This document shows positions 62,906-64,000 of a DNA stretch of 64,000 nt, in pieces. The stretch lies in NCBI RefSeq assembly GCF_040120695.1, contig NZ_JBEEAC010000004.1:310001-374000 (forward strand). Reading direction: 5' to 3'. This stretch comes from Plantactinospora sp040120695. Its GTDB lineage: Bacteria > Actinomycetota > Actinomycetes > Mycobacteriales > Micromonosporaceae. Each line of letters opens with the position of its first letter. Position 1 is the first letter of the stretch. Under the pieces are notes generated by a model. That model was given only the letters and a program-made list of their open reading frames with translations, did not search any database and had not been told where the DNA came from. The translations under genes were made by a program, and so were the position numbers.

Positions 62906-64000
62906 TCAGAAGATTCCGAGGCCGGCGGGCGCTCGGTGCCAGCCGAACGCGGCGGAGGTCCGGGCCAGGGCGCCGGGACGGATCTCCCGGACCCGCCCGG
63001 CGGCGGCCAGCGCGGCGAGGGAGGGGCCGCCGAGGTAGGCGGTGGCGAGATCGCGTACGTCGCAGGCGAGATCGGCCGGGTCGTCGGTCCGGCCACACCG
63101 GGCGGTGCCGGCCGCGGCGGTCAACCGCCACCGTCCCGCGTTCTCCGGCAGCAGCGGGTCGGTGACCTCCAGTACGACGTCGACGTCGGTGGCGTATCCG
63201 CGGGCCGTCAGCGCCGCCGGCAGGTCCACGATCCGGACCCAGAGCCCGTGGTCGAGCCGGGCACCGAGCTGGCGTACCTCGTCGGCCAGGTGCTGCACCG
63301 GCTCGTCGGTGGCGGCGAAGTCGTACCGCACGTTCCGGGTCAGGTCGATGCCGACCAGGAACCGCCACAGCGCCGCGTAGGCCGCTGGGTCGGCGGCCAC
63401 CAGCTCGTCGAGAAGTACGCTGCACCGTGGTCCTCGGTCGTCCTGTCCGGGCCGGACCCGCCACAGGGCGTAGCCGACCGGCCCGTCCGCCGTCTCGGCG
63501 AGTATGACCTGCCGGGCCGTCGCGCCGGACCGCTGGGCGGGGTTGTCGATCAACAGGTACCGCCACCACGGGTCGGTCCGGCTGGACCAGCCCGGCCGGT
63601 CCCGGCGGAGCCGGTCCCAGAGGGCGGCGAGCGCGGGTCGCAGCGCGACCGGGTCGCCGGTGCGCAGCGTTGTCCTCGGTCCGGTCCCGTCCGGCTCGGC
63701 CAGGCGCAGCCCGGCGGTCTGCACGTCCAGGCGCCACCGTTGCGCCGCCTGGCCGTAGCCGAACCGGGGATAGATCTGCCCCTCGCTGGCCCAGAGCACC
63801 GCGATCGGCTCCCGGCCGGCAGCCCGGACGTCCCGCAGCTGTCGGCGCATCAGCCGGCTGAGCAGACCCTGCCGGCGATGGGTGGCCGCCACCGCGACCC
63901 TGGTCACGTGCGCGGCAGGTACGACCGCACCCGGCACGGTCAGCTCCCGGGTGAACGCCGCCGCGTGCGCCACCACGGCGTCCCCGGAGCGGATCAGCAG
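62906..64000 (-). CDS. Eis-type GNAT acetyltransferase (5' end outside window)
   Basis: The frame is open to the window edge; at least 364 residues remain. HVTRVAVAATHRRQGLLSRLM carries the acetyl-CoA site (V-x-P-x-xRR-x-G in the family; here AATHRRQGL). The two-domain Eis plan follows: VLWASEGQIYPRFGYG, the central second GNAT-like domain (RYLLIDNPAQRSG), and an SCP2-like third domain ending in APAGLGIF. The C-terminal Phe carboxylate serves as the catalytic base in Eis. Enzymes of this family acetylate aminoglycosides and Lys side chains; some confer antibiotic resistance. True start unknown. Confidence 0.85.
   Translation of the reverse strand: MLIRSGDAVVAHAAAFTRELTVPGAVVPAAHVTRVAVAATHRRQGLLSRLMRRQLRDVRAAGREPIAVLWASEGQIYPRFGYGQAAQRWRLDVQTAGLRLAEPDGTGPRTTLRTGDPVALRPALAALWDRLRRDRPGWSSRTDPWWRYLLIDNPAQRSGATARQVILAETADGPVGYALWRVRPGQDDRGPRCSVLLDELVAADPAAYAALWRFLVGIDLTRNVRYDFAATDEPVQHLADEVRQLGARLDHGLWVRIVDLPAALTARGYATDVDVVLEVTDPLLPENAGRWRLTAAAGTARCGRTDDPADLACDVRDLATAYLGGPSLAALAAAGRVREIRPGALARTSAAFGWHRAPAGLGIF

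Overview
This 64 kb window comes from a high-GC Gram-positive actinomycete. Codons end overwhelmingly in G or C, GTG starts and ATGA/GTGA overlaps are common, and the gene families are actinobacterial: a mycothiol-dependent nitroreductase relative, a class F sortase, a large ATP-binding LuxR (LAL) regulator, an OtsA/OtsB pair and scattered cobalamin genes. A Micromonosporaceae-type genome (Micromonospora, Plantactinospora and relatives) fits best. That assignment is inferred from family resemblance, not from a marker gene. The window is mostly ordinary chromosome with no rRNA, CRISPR array or prophage. One TnpB-only insertion sequence is present.

Layout. 0-9.3 kb: the end of a CBM2 protein, a LigD-type polymerase, a GNAT enzyme, and a same-strand set of LAL regulator, possible small peptide gene and large secreted subtilase. 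9.5-13.4 kb: tRNA-Arg(TCT), a DUF1444-like protein with an acidic repeat tail, an SSB paralogue behind two DnaA-box-like sites, and an AT3 acyltransferase. 13.7-20.4 kb: cobD-cobQ, a rhodanese, a P-loop kinase, and M48 and M20 peptidases. 20.5-26.1 kb: an LPITG surface protein, an ATP-dependent DNA ligase with a repeat insertion, a membrane protein and SURF1. 26.3-36.3 kb: cobB (odd), a GNAT enzyme, a bifunctional PBP, then cobC-cobT-[tnpB element]-cysG. 36.5-42.3 kb: a secreted GHL10 protein and the otsA-otsB/GH15 trehalose operon. 42.7-50.8 kb: ettA-thioesterase-unknown, YbjN, GlbO, MFS, MscS and HNH. 50.8-55.4 kb: a sortase operon, and an Lrp regulator divergent from kynA-kynU. 55.5-64 kb: a DUF5130 pair, Uma2, pepN, nitroreductase relative, DUF1015, rpiB, a small conserved protein and an Eis-type acetyltransferase cut by the window end.

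How the genes work together. Six cobalamin genes (cobD, cobQ, cobB, cobC, cobT, cysG) lie in three clusters. They cover uroporphyrinogen methylation, corrin amidation and lower-ligand assembly; the ring-contraction genes are not here. The CobB protein lacks the expected glutaminase Cys and probably its His, and carries a tail of about 225 residues. The IS sits between cobT and cysG and is antisense to them. OtsA and OtsB make trehalose, and OtsB is fused to a GH15 domain that could hydrolyse it. KynA and KynU feed tryptophan to anthranilate under a likely divergent Lrp/AsnC regulator. The class F sortase and the LPITG protein form a plausible enzyme-substrate pair.

The least conventional features are the CobB variant, the IS position with its predicted cobT-derived guide, the OtsB-GH15 fusion, the ligase insertion, and short tandem repeats of about 20-26 bp in many intergenic gaps. 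No wholly new multi-gene system could be demonstrated from the sequence alone. All functional calls are from reading the sequence; no database search was run.
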